Shown here: positions 1-9,942 of the stretch, in pieces
How the letters are laid out: each line of letters starts with the position of its first letter
Numbering within the stretch: position 1 is the first letter of the stretch
NCBI GenBank assembly: GCA_900095095.1
Contig: FMBT01000691.1
Coordinates: forward strand, 1-23,088
Length of the DNA stretch: 23,088 bases
Reading direction: 5' to 3'
Source of the DNA: Fragilariopsis cylindrus CCMP1102
Taxonomy: Eukaryota > Bacillariophyta > Bacillariophyceae > Bacillariales > Bacillariaceae
The notes under the pieces: model-generated
Told to the model about the DNA's origin: nothing
The model's database searches: none
The model's input: the letters and a program-made list of their open reading frames with translations, nothing else
Made by a program: the position numbers and the translations under genes

Positions 1-2267
1 ATCGTTTTCCTTCATAAAGATTTGAATCGGCAGCACCATCTATACCAGGACGTGGAATTTTAAAGGCTTTTTTGATAGTAGGCGCCTTGACAACTGCAGA
101 AGCGGCAGTAGCAACAGCAACAATCGCCGTGGTACTTGCAGTAGTAGTGGGGGTGGAATCGTTGCTACCTTTCGTAGATTTTTTCGGTTTCTTCTGCTTC
201 TTCGAACCACCCTCGGAAGTTGCTGCAGCAGGCTTACGATCGTCATCATCAGGAGTAGACCGTTTCTTCTCCGATGATATTGCTTCCGCCATTTTCATAT
301 TCATTTTTTCATCCTGTTCCTTACGTAATTGTTCTAAATCTGGTGGTGGTTTACTGCTCTTAGTTTTACGTGCCCAATTATTCCGATCCATCTTTATACA
401 AATCAAATAATGAACGAGAAAGAATGATAAAAAGAAAAGGAAGGTAGTCAGTCAGCCCACAAGGAAGGTGATATGTGGGTGAGTGTGCGTATTTGCTTTG
501 ATGGGACGAGAACGAAAAAAGCACATAATAGATCCAAAGCAAAGCGATTGTTACTTACTACATGTGCAATAAATAATTCCTTATTATTATTGACTTCCTC
601 TTCCTCATCATCATCATCGTCGTCATCATCATTACCACCATTCTTGATAGCATTCTTTTTATCGGATTTATTAGATGGTACCACTAAACTACTAACATTT
701 GTTAATAAAATTTCATCCATGGATAATAAATCTAACCAAACTTGTTCCTTATTATTTGGATCAGTTAATCCAGCCCAAATTCGATAAGGAACACGCCAAC
801 ATGGTAAATGATGCCACTATACAGTATAATATAGTATCAATATAATATCAATACATGCCATGTATAATCCCAGAAGAAGGGGGGGAGGGGGGGTAGTCAA
901 AATAGGTATTCAATATATTAGTAAAAAATGAAATTCGAATTGTATTTCGAAATGAACAACAGCAACAGCAACAAATAACAGTAGAATACAAGATATTATA
1001 ATAGAAACAGGAATGGAATTTTTCATACAACTTACACGCCCATATGATCCTGAAAATTCATTCAAACTACCAATACGTATTCCATCCTTTGGAATTAATG
1101 TTGTATCTTCATATTTTGTAATAGCTGCATCAGCATCAGCAACAACTGCTAGTACTGCCGTTTCTTTCTTTTTCTTCGTTTTAGGTGCAGTAGTCTTCTT
1201 CGTTGCCTTCTTCGCGGTGACAGTAGTAGTAGTAGTAGTAGCAGGTGTTGTTGTTGGTGGTAGATTCTTCAACGTTGCTGCTGTACTACTCCTACATGCA
1301 GCTCTTGTCATCGCTCTTGTTTGTCTACTGCCGCCGGTTGGGACGACGACGACGAGTGCGGTTGTCGTCGTAGGTGGTGAAGGTGATGGATCCTCCTTCG
1401 GCGGCGGTGGTTTAGGTGTAGGATTTTCTTTCTTTACTGCTCCAACGCCGCCTGCGCCGCCTGTACCTGTACCTGTACCTGTTGTTTGCATATTCTTATT
1501 CTTATTCTTGCTATTCTTCTTCTTCTTTTTAGTTGCATCACGATTGCATTTTTGACAACGTGATCGTCCTGATTTTGCTAATTCCACACGATATCCTGGT
1601 ACAGTTTCTTGTGCTGCTTCATAATAATAGTCATAGGATGGAACATTAGTATCACCCTGTTTCGCAGCACGTTCTGCCTCTTTTCGAAAAAAATCATCTT
1701 GATCAAATGGTGTATTAGTATCATCACGACTACCACTGACATTACCATTTTCCTCTTTGATTAATTCTTCTTCATCTAAAAATGAAAAGTATAATTCATT
1801 ATTAGTACGTTTTTCACGTAAAATTTCAAATGCGGAACGTGTTTTACGAAATTCATTTGGATCACCACCCTTATCTCTTTTATGTATTATTATTAATATT
1901 GTTATTATTCGAATTTCAAAAGGAACGGAATGAAAAGGGAGAGTGAGTGAGTGAGTGAGATCTGAATGTTCAGTCGATTTTCGATACACTGTGCCAATCA
2001 GAATTCTCATTATAAAAGGCTAGACTGTACTACTGTATTCATCAATACAAACTAAACAGAAACAAACAAAAACAAAAAAAACAGAAGAAGAACTAACTTA
2101 ACTTACGGATGTTCTTTCAGAATTTTTCTAAAATAAATTTTCTTTAATGTACTGAATTCTTTTTCTATATCACCATCACAATCTAGAAATAATTCTATTG
2201 ATTCCTCAGAGGGAATAATGATCCCTAATACATTTAAACAACCACGAATAGATGGACGGCGAGACAT
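1..2267 (-). CDS. J-domain plus PARP-type zinc-finger protein, C-terminus beyond window
   Basis: Four exons can be read: 2267-2107, 1876-1036, 816-559 and 391 to the window edge. All three introns are GT-AG with GTAAGT donors, and the joins keep frame. Residues about 9-75 form a J domain with an intact HPD at 53-55, the loop that stimulates Hsp70 ATPase; intron 1 cuts the Pro codon. About residue 149 a PARP-type zinc finger starts (YRVELAKSGRSRCQKC, Cys161/Cys164). It resumes near residue 313 (IPKDGIRIGS) and finishes in exon 3 with WHHLPCWRVP (His337, Cys340). About 140 residues rich in Lys, Thr and Pro split the finger. An Asp/Glu run and a Lys-rich tail follow. PARP fingers bind DNA breaks and J domains recruit Hsp70; a nuclear chaperone-recruiting role is inference. 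The ATG at 391 sits directly after a splice acceptor, so I treat it as an internal exon rather than a separate start. Confidence 0.8.
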
Positions 2268-3412
2268 TGTTGTAGACGATTTCTATGATCTAATTATTAT
2301 TGAAAAGACAACAAATACCGTATCGTAGTCAATTTGATTTGATGAAGTGTTGATAATGAATGTATTTTTATTATAGCTAGCGTTCAGCAAAACTCCGCCA
2401 TATCGTGCGTAGTTAATGTCCGAGATAACGGAACTGGTCTTGTGTGGTCATACACAGCAGTACCAGCTAGTGCGTAAAACACAATGCAAAAGTCCTCTTT
2501 TGATTTCCTTTCTCAATCATTCGAAAAGTTCGAAGGAAGGAACATCTAAATCAATCATCGGCGTCGTTTACCAAGAGTGAATGAGAGAAAAATCTAAGCA
2601 AAGAACCGCGCCACACCAACAAAAACAAGAAGAACAGAAAATTCGCGACTAACTCAGTTCTTTTTGAATGCACGGCCCAACGAAGATGCCACACAGAAAC
2701 TTTTAGTACAGTATGTTCCATCCTTTATTGCATTCTTTACAACATCAAACAGAAGAAATACTATCAGTATAATATATACAGTTGGCTTCATTTGGTATAT
2801 TTATAAATTACTTCAAAAAGGTAGTATCACCATGGCATGGCATGGCATGTGCCCATATTATAGCACGCATGTACATCATACTACCGTAATATCAGATCAT
2901 ATAGTAGCATAGCAAGCTCACATGATCATACCAATATCAGCAGCATCAGATCATAATATACAAAGTAGCATAATATAATATAGTGCACGGTATGATATAG
3001 TGTAGGTCCTATCATGTTATAGCATAGCATAGCATAGCTGAGCGGCATGCCAAAATCAAACATCTAATTTGAGTAAATTATTACTATTAATGTATTCAAC
3101 TGATTTTTGTTTGTTTCCACATGTGCTTCATGTCTGTCCTAGACAAAGGTTCAGAAAAAAGGAATTCACTGGTTGTATGCCAAAAACTGAATCATTTTCT
3201 CTAGTGTAGATCATTAGTAGTAGTCAAAATGTGTAACCATAATTTATTCTGTACCCTACTTCATTGTAGAATTATTATCTTTGCTTTCTGCTACAGTACT
3301 TTTATCTTCAAAATGGAAAATGTCGTCTGGCTTTTTAGGTTACATACGGGTGATCAATTTGTAGTATTATTCTTTTATCATTCAACGATGGCACAACGAC
3401 GGCGTGGCAAAG
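2268..3412. other. Intergenic, no supported gene
   Basis: This AT-rich gap separates two minus-strand genes: the promoter side of the J-domain/PARP-finger gene and the 3' side of the oxygenase gene. It holds short pentamer repeats, ATGGC units near 2832-2848 and AGCAT units near 3022-3039, and many irregular ATA/CATA-rich stretches. Plus-strand frames at 2664-2912 and 3229-3489 show no recognisable domain. I see no RNA gene here. Confidence 0.5.
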
Positions 3413-6400
3413 TTAAATTCCCTTCAGGTCCCAACACTCCTGTGTATAGTCCAAGATATGGAACAAGACGTTCCTTCGAATTCGAATGACAAATCCGAGC
3501 TGTGACAATAAGTATGATGATGATCGTGAATCAAATGATGCAAGTGATACTACGGTAAGAAAAGGGAGGGCAAAATTTTGTAGCTAGTTACGTCCACTGT
3601 GTAAAGTGCTATATACTGTAATTAAATTCGATATGATTTGATTCAACCCAACTTACCTGTGATCGCCACACGATATCCTGTACGTGGACCGCCATGACCT
3701 GTACGGCTTTCTGTTCTTCTTCGTCTTGCACAATGGTGTATGGAAGATGCCATGTAAAGTATCCTTTTGAAGACCAGCTCGTTGTATATGAACTTGACCG
3801 TGTTTGTTGGACATGCTCTAGCTGCCAGGTATAATCTTCATTCGTTTACTGATAGTATTGCTATCGGTCGACGATGATGATTGTACATTTATTTTTGCTA
3901 CTGACATTATATTGATTTTATCATTAGCCCGAGGAGTAAAGTTTAGGATTGGTTTCCAGAATACACATTCTTTGCCACTATCTTCTTGAATATTTTCATA
4001 TAGTACAGTTGTTACAACCGGCTGCTTTGGTAACAACGTTGCATTCTTCCCCTTGAGATTCGGTATCGAATCTTGATGATAATGAAATCCCGAGCTTGAG
4101 AGGTTCAAACCAAAGATTAGCGTGTTAAATCCCGGCGCAGCAGGATTCTCGAGATGAATTACAGTATAGATTAAGTTATGAGCACAACAAATCCGATCTG
4201 TTAATGCTTGATGGGTTGCACCTAATACTAATTGCATATCCTCCACTTTTTGTCCAAGGACATATGACCCCCCATACACCTTTATGAATGATTCACCTTT
4301 TCGATTCAACCAAAAATGTTCTGTATGCATCAAGTCACTTATCGCCTCTAAAGTTTGATCCGCCCATACATTAGTAACACCATGTATAGCTCCATCTAAT
4401 ATATCACACGCACGTTGGACCTGTTGTCTGCTTTGCAATAGTACCGGTGGTCCAGATGGTAATACCGATGCTGGTTTAGATGAAACAGATGCGACGTGCT
4501 GCTTGTCATTCTTGATTTTCTTATTGCGACCAAGAGTAGTAGCATTGGTAGTAGAAGTAGCAGCAGAAGTTTTCGTCGCCGTTCCTGTTCCTATTAAATC
4601 ATATGCACCATTTACATGCCATTGACGTGGAGGTAATAATCCGGCCGTTTCTTGCCACCATTTTGTATCATCGGCGGAACCAAGTCCTAACTTGGCTAAA
4701 ATTTCATCGGTGGGTGGCCAACTATTACCTACTGTGACTGCTTTCTTTTCCTCAGAGGAAATGATCTTGGTGGTTGCCGTACTCGACGATGATGCATCAT
4801 TGACATCCAACCAACCGTATTTAATTTTGAATATATATCTTTTGTATTCGTACGAGGAGGAGGAACTCGTTGGTGCTGGTGGAGCTGTCGTCGTCGCGGA
4901 TGTTGTTGCTTTAGTCCTCTACGTGAGATAATGCTACTACTATTATTACTTTTACCGTTGTTATTTTTGTTACTATTATTTATTGGATTCCATGGTAATA
5001 ATCGTGTAGTAAGATCTTGAATAGTGTAAGGAGATGAATACGATTGTAATAAATCACGTTGTGCAAATTGATTTTTCTCTACCAATTGCTGTACATTTAT
5101 ACGATTATCGTTAAAAGATTCACCGGTAGTCAGTTGAGAAAGCAAATAATTACGATGATGATAAGCTTCTTCTTGTTGCTGCGACATCGACGAGTCGCCT
5201 GAGTCTTCGGAGGAAGAGGAGGAAAGAACATCTGGTGCTGCCGTTGATGTTACGGACTTGGACATCGGATCGAATTGATTAATTTTAAGTGTAACACGTA
5301 AATGAATGGTTGTTTTCAATAAATGAATAACATGGATTTGAAGAAATTCAATAGAACCTTGATCCATAAGTGGTGCAAGAATAGTAGATTGAGGATTCGC
5401 TTGTACGTACCCAATCTTGACTCCTCTGCCCTGTTCTCGTTCTTGTTCTCGTTCTTGTCGTACTCGTGGTCCTTGTTCTTCGTGAACAACAACGGTATCA
5501 TCATTGGTAGTAGCACTTACGACCATAACTGCTTGAATTGCATTCGGGTCGTGTTCATTGTTTGGTTCACGTACAAATATAATTTCTCTACGTTGACGTC
5601 CGCCTTTTGTCGTTGCACTTCCAGTGCTAGTGCTAGTAGTAGTAGTATTGCCTCCACTAGTACTGCTATCATTAGCACTACTATTTATTAATGATGACGA
5701 TGATGCTGCTGATGATGATTGTGAAAAGTAGATATCGCGAATAATATCATTCCGATCGTTACAATCAATATAGTATTTAATACCATTGATTTTGATATTA
5801 ATAGAAATAATACCATTACTAGTATCATCATTCTTGGCCGCATCGTGAGGTTCTTGTTCCCATTCTTGTTCAGTATTGCTACAAGTACTACTGCGATCGG
5901 TGGTACTGTTGTTGTTATTCTTGCTGTTGTTATTTGCCTGCTGCTTTACTCTGTAGTAAGAATCGGAAGAATAAATATTTTGTTTTTGTTTTTCTTCATC
6001 TTCGTCTTCGTCTTCATCTTTTTCTTCATTCACATTATTCAACATGAAAGAATTTGCAGATTGAAATCCACGTCCACCAGCACCAGTGTACTTGTAGTGA
6101 CTCGTCATCGTCGCGCTGTTGCAATCATTATCACTTCCGCTCTCAGTGTCATTGACATTGCCATCGTCGCTACTACCGTTGCTGTGTGTACTCATAGACT
6201 TCTTACTTAATAGGACTGAAAGTGCTGAAGAAAAGCCGCCGCCGCCACCACAAGAAGAAGATAACAACGGTGGTTGTGGTGGTGGTGGTGGTGGTGGCGA
6301 TACTTTGAGACGCTTATTATTACTATTACTTCTACTAGTATTGCCATTATTACTGTCGCGCATTTCGCTTTCTACCTCCTCGTTGTCGGTGAGCGATGAC

Positions 6401-6471
6401 GACGATAACGACGTTTTGCGAGCACAAGTTTCTTTCGATTTCGATGTTGGAGTAGTAGTGATTACGGCCAT
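3413..6471 (-). CDS. HIRAN domain fused to AlkB-like 2OG-Fe(II) oxygenase, one frame break
   Basis: Exon 1 is 6471-4956, starting at an ATG in good context (AAAGATGG). The first 220 residues are low complexity. A HIRAN domain spans about 226-395, with FVREPNNEHDPNAI at 299-312 and VKIGYVQANP later, interrupted by Ser/Thr and Glu/Arg runs. A probable 71-nt intron (4955-4885) joins exon 2 (4884-3902), which holds GFHYHQDSIP: an Fe-binding HxD at His775/Asp777. A probable 84-nt intron (3901-3818) removes an in-frame TAG. Exon 3 gives HGQVHIQRAGLQ and HGIFHTP, then needs one extra base near 3700-3735 to reach GPRTGYRVAIT, which supplies the Arg that would bind 2-oxoglutarate. A 107-nt GTAAGT intron (3656-3550) leads to the last exon, 3549-3413. 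HIRAN binds DNA ends and AlkB enzymes demethylate nucleic acids, so DNA or RNA repair is inferred. Introns 1 and 2 are by-eye choices. A donor-like GTAAGT at about 6651 suggests a 5' UTR intron. Confidence 0.7.
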
Positions 6472-6859
6472 CTTTGACCAAACTTTATCTTGTTTTGTTA
6501 TTAATTGAAGTAGTCCAATACTTTTTATCTTAAAATTAAGATGGTTCCTAGATTGCCTGTGTCTCTTGAAGAATGCTTTTTTCGGTTTCCTCGCACGACC
6601 AATGACTTTTTATATATTTTTGTGAATTTAGAGGGGGATACAGTAAACTTACATCTCGGGAGAACTTTGAGCAACAAAATTAAAAAATCACATTTAGGGT
6701 CGTAATCGAACGAGTCGATTGATTCGAGTCGTTCACGTCGACACAATTGAGTGAGTCGTGGATATTTCACGACACTCAAAAACCAGTCCGGGGAGGAATT
6801 TCTACACGATGATGCTTTACTTCTTTTCGAATACACTCCGTCGTGTCTAGCATAGCACT

Positions 6860-6889
6860 ACTCTCTCTCTCTTCTCTTCTCTTCTCTCT
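6860..6889. repeat. CT-rich microsatellite
   Basis: Alternating CT dinucleotides grade into CTTCT pentamers. It lies in the divergent promoter region and may act as a pyrimidine-rich promoter tract or simply be a microsatellite. Confidence 0.75.
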
Positions 6890-7107
6890 ATTTATCTGGT
6901 AGCTTTTTAGAAACGGAAAGAAGAGAAAAACCAGAACGACCGATCGCTGATTTCTGTTGTCAAGACATACAACCTTTTATTCGAAGCAGAAGCAGAAGCA
7001 AATCGGAAACAATAATACGCTACTTATTTGCGTGGTGAGAATAATTTGAACACAAGTCACTTTCTTCTGATAACGATTTCGAAAAAGGAACAACACAAAT
7101 ACGTTAT

Positions 7108-7156
7108 ACTATCTATCTATTCTATTCTATTACTATTACTATTACTATTTCTATTA
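7108..7156. repeat. TCTAT / TACTAT simple repeat
   Basis: Successive ATCT, TCTAT and TACTAT units lie about 30-80 bases upstream of the ATG at 7186. It is probably in the 5' untranslated leader of the plus-strand gene. Confidence 0.7.
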
Positions 7157-7697
7157 GTTCCATTCTTCCTGTCTCTCATTCAACCATGACGAAGATTCCT
7201 CTACCCCCATCTATCAATACTATGTCTACGTCGTCTCTTCTCGACGACAACCAACGTTGATGACGACGAAGAAACAACATTTGAATTCATCGAAACACCC
7301 AAAGCATCATCAACATCAATCGCCAACGATGATGAAGGAAAAAGTGCTACTGATTTTGTTGTTGAACAAGCACATCAACCCGAAGCGGTAACAACCAACA
7401 ACGAATAATAACAATGCTCCTACCACTGCGACGATACTGGCGATACTGCTGTTACTATTCCTCCTCGTTTTGATAATGATGTGGGTCTTCTCCTCCACCT
7501 GTGATGAATCGCAATCGTGTATCTGGAACGAGTCGAAAGATAACTGCCGATGATGATGATGATGCGTTGTTGCCAACGACGTCGACGACACTTACTTATC
7601 TCCGTCTGCTACGTGGTACCACCAACAACACCATCATCGGCTTGCTGCTACTCTACTAATCGGGATACTATATCTCGTGTATTTCGTGCCTGTTCGA

Positions 7698-7737
7698 TGT
7701 GATGATGATGATGATGTGTTGATGATGATGATGATGA
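7698..7737. repeat. GAT trinucleotide microsatellite inside broken gene
   Basis: Two runs of GAT units are separated by GTGTT. In one frame they encode poly-Asp, in another poly-Met, and in the third they are consecutive TGA stops. A similar run at 7549-7564 coincides with four in-frame TGA codons, so repeat-length change could account for frame loss here. Confidence 0.8.
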
Positions 7738-8763
7738 GGTCGTCGTGCAGACCATTCGCCATGGATTATGTTTCCTTTCCCCAATTGGGTACCACTACCA
7801 CCATCACATGATTGTCATCCTCGAGCTCAAGCTATTGATACCCATGCACGAGCTCATGCTCAGCAGTTGCAACAACTTCTACCGGAACAACAGCGTCAAC
7901 AGGAACGGCAACAGCAACAGACCGAATTCGAGAAACGTATCATGTCGACAGTGAAATCGGAACTTCAAGCTGTTATTCAATCATTTACTTCCAATATGAT
8001 ACAACGGTTTAATGCTCAATTGTTAGCCACTGCTGCAGTAGAAAAAGCTGCAACTGAGGCGGCTGCTCTTTCTGCAGAGACTTCGACTGGTGGTTCAACT
8101 TCGACGTCTATGGGAAAGACGACATCGTCGTCCACGGATTCTACGAAAGAAGTCAAAGTGAACATCGTAGGAGAAGCCTCACAACCTACTACTACTACTA
8201 CTTCTATGATCGACGACATGATCGAAAAGAAAACAGCATCGTTAGATAGTACTGGTAATGTAGATCATCAACGTCCTCGTCATGATCATCGTGATAACTG
8301 CACCGCTCATCAATCTGTAGAAGATAGTGCGACGACGACCACGGGACTGGAGGATAAGCAGCAGCAACAACAACATCAGCGCATGGGGAGATCTTGAATT
8401 CGCACTGTGGATTGTGGTTCTACTCTTTATTGTTTTCAATCTTTGCAAGTATTGTGGTGGTCGTCGTCGTCATAACGTTACGAACGACAACGATGCGAAC
8501 AAGCGTCGTTTTGGAAAGAAACGCCAAAGGTTGTCCGAAGTTGATGATTTTGACGACCAGTTGTTCCTCGAATCATTGCTGCGTTCGACACCATCGCCGC
8601 GTCATGCCACTTCTACTACACCACGTGATAGTGGTGTTACGATTGATTTAACAAAAAATACGATTCGTGAAATTCCTCGTGGAGGATACCGTGTAATCAA
8701 TGCCAATAGGAGCTCCAACTTTCCCCACTCCTCGACGAACAGCACGACTCCTCCTCCGGTCAT

Positions 8764-9163
8764 CTCGAAAGAGCAGGCACGAGCTAACGCAATGATCTTT
8801 GCAAAAAGAGATAAGCAACGTCTTGAGGAAGCCCGTGGTACAATCCACACCGGGCGCAACAACAGTCGTGATAATGTGTACACTACTAGGACCATTTCTC
8901 CCTCCTCGACAAACAACACGACTCCTGTGGTCTCGAAACAGCAGGCACGCGAAAATGCAAAGATCTATGCAAAAAGAGACCAGCAACGCATTCAGGAAGC
9001 CCGCGGTACCAGTAACAACCGCGGTCGTGATACTACCGGCATCAGCACTGGGACCATCCCTTCTTCCTCGATGAGCAGCAAGATCTTAAAACGTGAGCAG
9101 GCCAGAGCTAATGCTTTGAAATTTGCCAAACGGGATAAGAAGAGACTTGATGATGCCAAAAAT
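8764..9163 (+). repeat. Three diverged coding repeats, QARxNAxxxAKRD
   Basis: Units begin near 8764, 8933 and 9088. Each encodes a basic, helix-prone block of about 26 residues with the pattern QARxNAxxxAKRDxxRLxxAR (the third ends DDAKN). Ser/Thr/Asn-rich linkers of 25-30 residues separate them. Spacing is about 169 and 156 nt. Nucleotide identity is clearly lower than at the key residues, which suggests an old internal duplication kept under protein-level constraint. Confidence 0.8.
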
Positions 9164-9187
9164 AATTACAATATACCATACTCGTGA

Positions 9188-9942
9188 AGAATAAAAAGAT
9201 TGGTCGCTATCTCGAAATCGAGTAGCATAAAAAGTAAAAACGAAACGTTTCCCTCTGGCTACGATAGGTAGCTTATTGAGATGAGAGAAACCAAGGCATC
9301 ATGACAGTAATATTACATTGTTCATTCGAGCAGACTAAGATGCATTTATATATTAATAATTTTAGAGATCAAATGAAAGATACCGTGACTACTAGTGCAA
9401 GGGCAATGTCGAAAGTGAAAATACGCTAATATAGTTTAACGGTAAAAAGAAATTCATATAATTTCTATTCATTTTCCTTACTACTACTACTGAATAGATA
9501 ACGTTTTTGTGCTTAATGACATTACTCATCATATATGCACATTGCACAAGGAAACTTTAGAAGCCAACGATATAGATAGTCAAATATGATATCACAAAAC
9601 ACAAAGAATTCATTCAAAATAGGCATCCGTTATAGTTAAATTCGAAATCTATCATCTATTCGTATAATCCAATTATATCCGGTAAGTAATGCTAGTAGTA
9701 GTGCTGACTGCTTGAATGCTGCGACTGGTCGTGTATCGTTTAGAGGGGTTAGAAATCTCTGTAAATTTTTTCCTTCTCTTTGTACTTGGCATGTTGATGA
9801 TTATCCTTATAGAAAAGGCTTTTGTTTTCGGTACCACATATTAGCGAAAGACATTAGACCATTGATTGAATTGAAAGATAAGTGACGCGACATGATTGAT
9901 TCAATTCATTCGTAATCATCGTTCATCAAACTGATTTATTAT
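9188..9942. other. Intergenic between convergent genes, nothing recognised
   Basis: This gap holds the 3' ends of the plus-strand membrane-protein gene and the minus-strand 9943-10581 gene. It is AT-rich with no long frame, no RNA gene and no strong repeat. AT-rich stretches near 9350-9370 and 9930-9945 may belong to 3' ends. Confidence 0.5.

Larger units (their letters stand above)
6472..7185. promoter_or_regulatory. Divergent intergenic region with palindromes and pyrimidine tracts
   Basis: This region separates the minus-strand HIRAN/oxygenase gene from the plus-strand gene starting at 7186, so it should contain both promoters. Two imperfect inverted repeats stand out. One is around 6703-6729, with GAACGA and TCGTTC arms about a GATTGATT centre. 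The other is at 6755-6773, GTCGTG and CACGAC around a 7-nt centre, with outer GAG/CTC that can extend it. A CT-rich tract (6860-6889) and an ATTCT/ATTACT tract (7108-7156) lie closer to the plus-strand start. Functional assignment is inference; the arms are seen directly. Confidence 0.4.
7186..9187 (+). pseudogene. Multi-pass membrane protein with C-terminal repeats, reading frame broken
   Basis: I do not recognise this family. Protein-like sequence runs through the stretch but changes frame several times. It starts at ATG 7186 (MTKIPLPPSINT), then passes to an acidic segment (7241-7405, FEFIETPKASSTSIANDDEG). A hydrophobic segment (7401-7550) contains ILAILLLLFLLVLIMMWVF. Four in-frame TGA codons at 7551-7562 follow, then the same frame resumes with a second membrane segment, LLIGILYLVYFVPV. 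From 7768 a Gln-rich likely coiled coil is open to 8397. From 8328 a third membrane segment (FALWIVVLLFIVFNLCKYC), a basic stretch and three 26-residue repeats run to the TGA at 9185. Each shift is equivalent to one extra base. The last could instead be a 73-nt intron (8255-8327, GTAATG donor). It is a decayed gene or a gene with assembly indels. Confidence 0.55.

Noticed and set aside
72-410. Plus-strand hydrophobic ORF
   Set aside because: It is the antisense of exon 4 of the J-domain/PARP-finger gene; Ala/Val/Ser runs come from reversed simple codons.
1013-1555. Plus-strand 180-codon ORF rich in Val, Phe and Gly
   Set aside because: It lies antisense to the low-complexity insert in exon 2, whose splice sites and PARP-finger motifs fix the minus strand as coding.
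2664-2912. Plus-strand frame with a hydrophobic stretch
   Set aside because: It starts at TTG, has no domain and no splice signals, and lies in irregular AT-rich repeats.
3229-3489. Plus-strand small ORF with a basic C-terminus
   Set aside because: It overlaps the last exon of the oxygenase on the minus strand, which is tied in by a pyrimidine-tract acceptor and matching phase.
6525-6836. Minus-strand 103-codon frame upstream of the HIRAN gene
   Set aside because: It has a GTG start and overlaps palindromes; a donor-like GTAAGT inside suggests a 5' UTR intron instead.
7551-7562. TGA as a sense codon (code reassignment)
   Set aside because: Several genes here terminate at TGA in the expected place and use TGG for Trp; the run is a microsatellite phase effect.
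7316-7591. Minus-strand 91-codon frame with a hydrophobic segment
   Set aside because: It is antisense to the plus-strand membrane-segment stretch, which connects to 1.4 kb of further plus-strand protein-like sequence.
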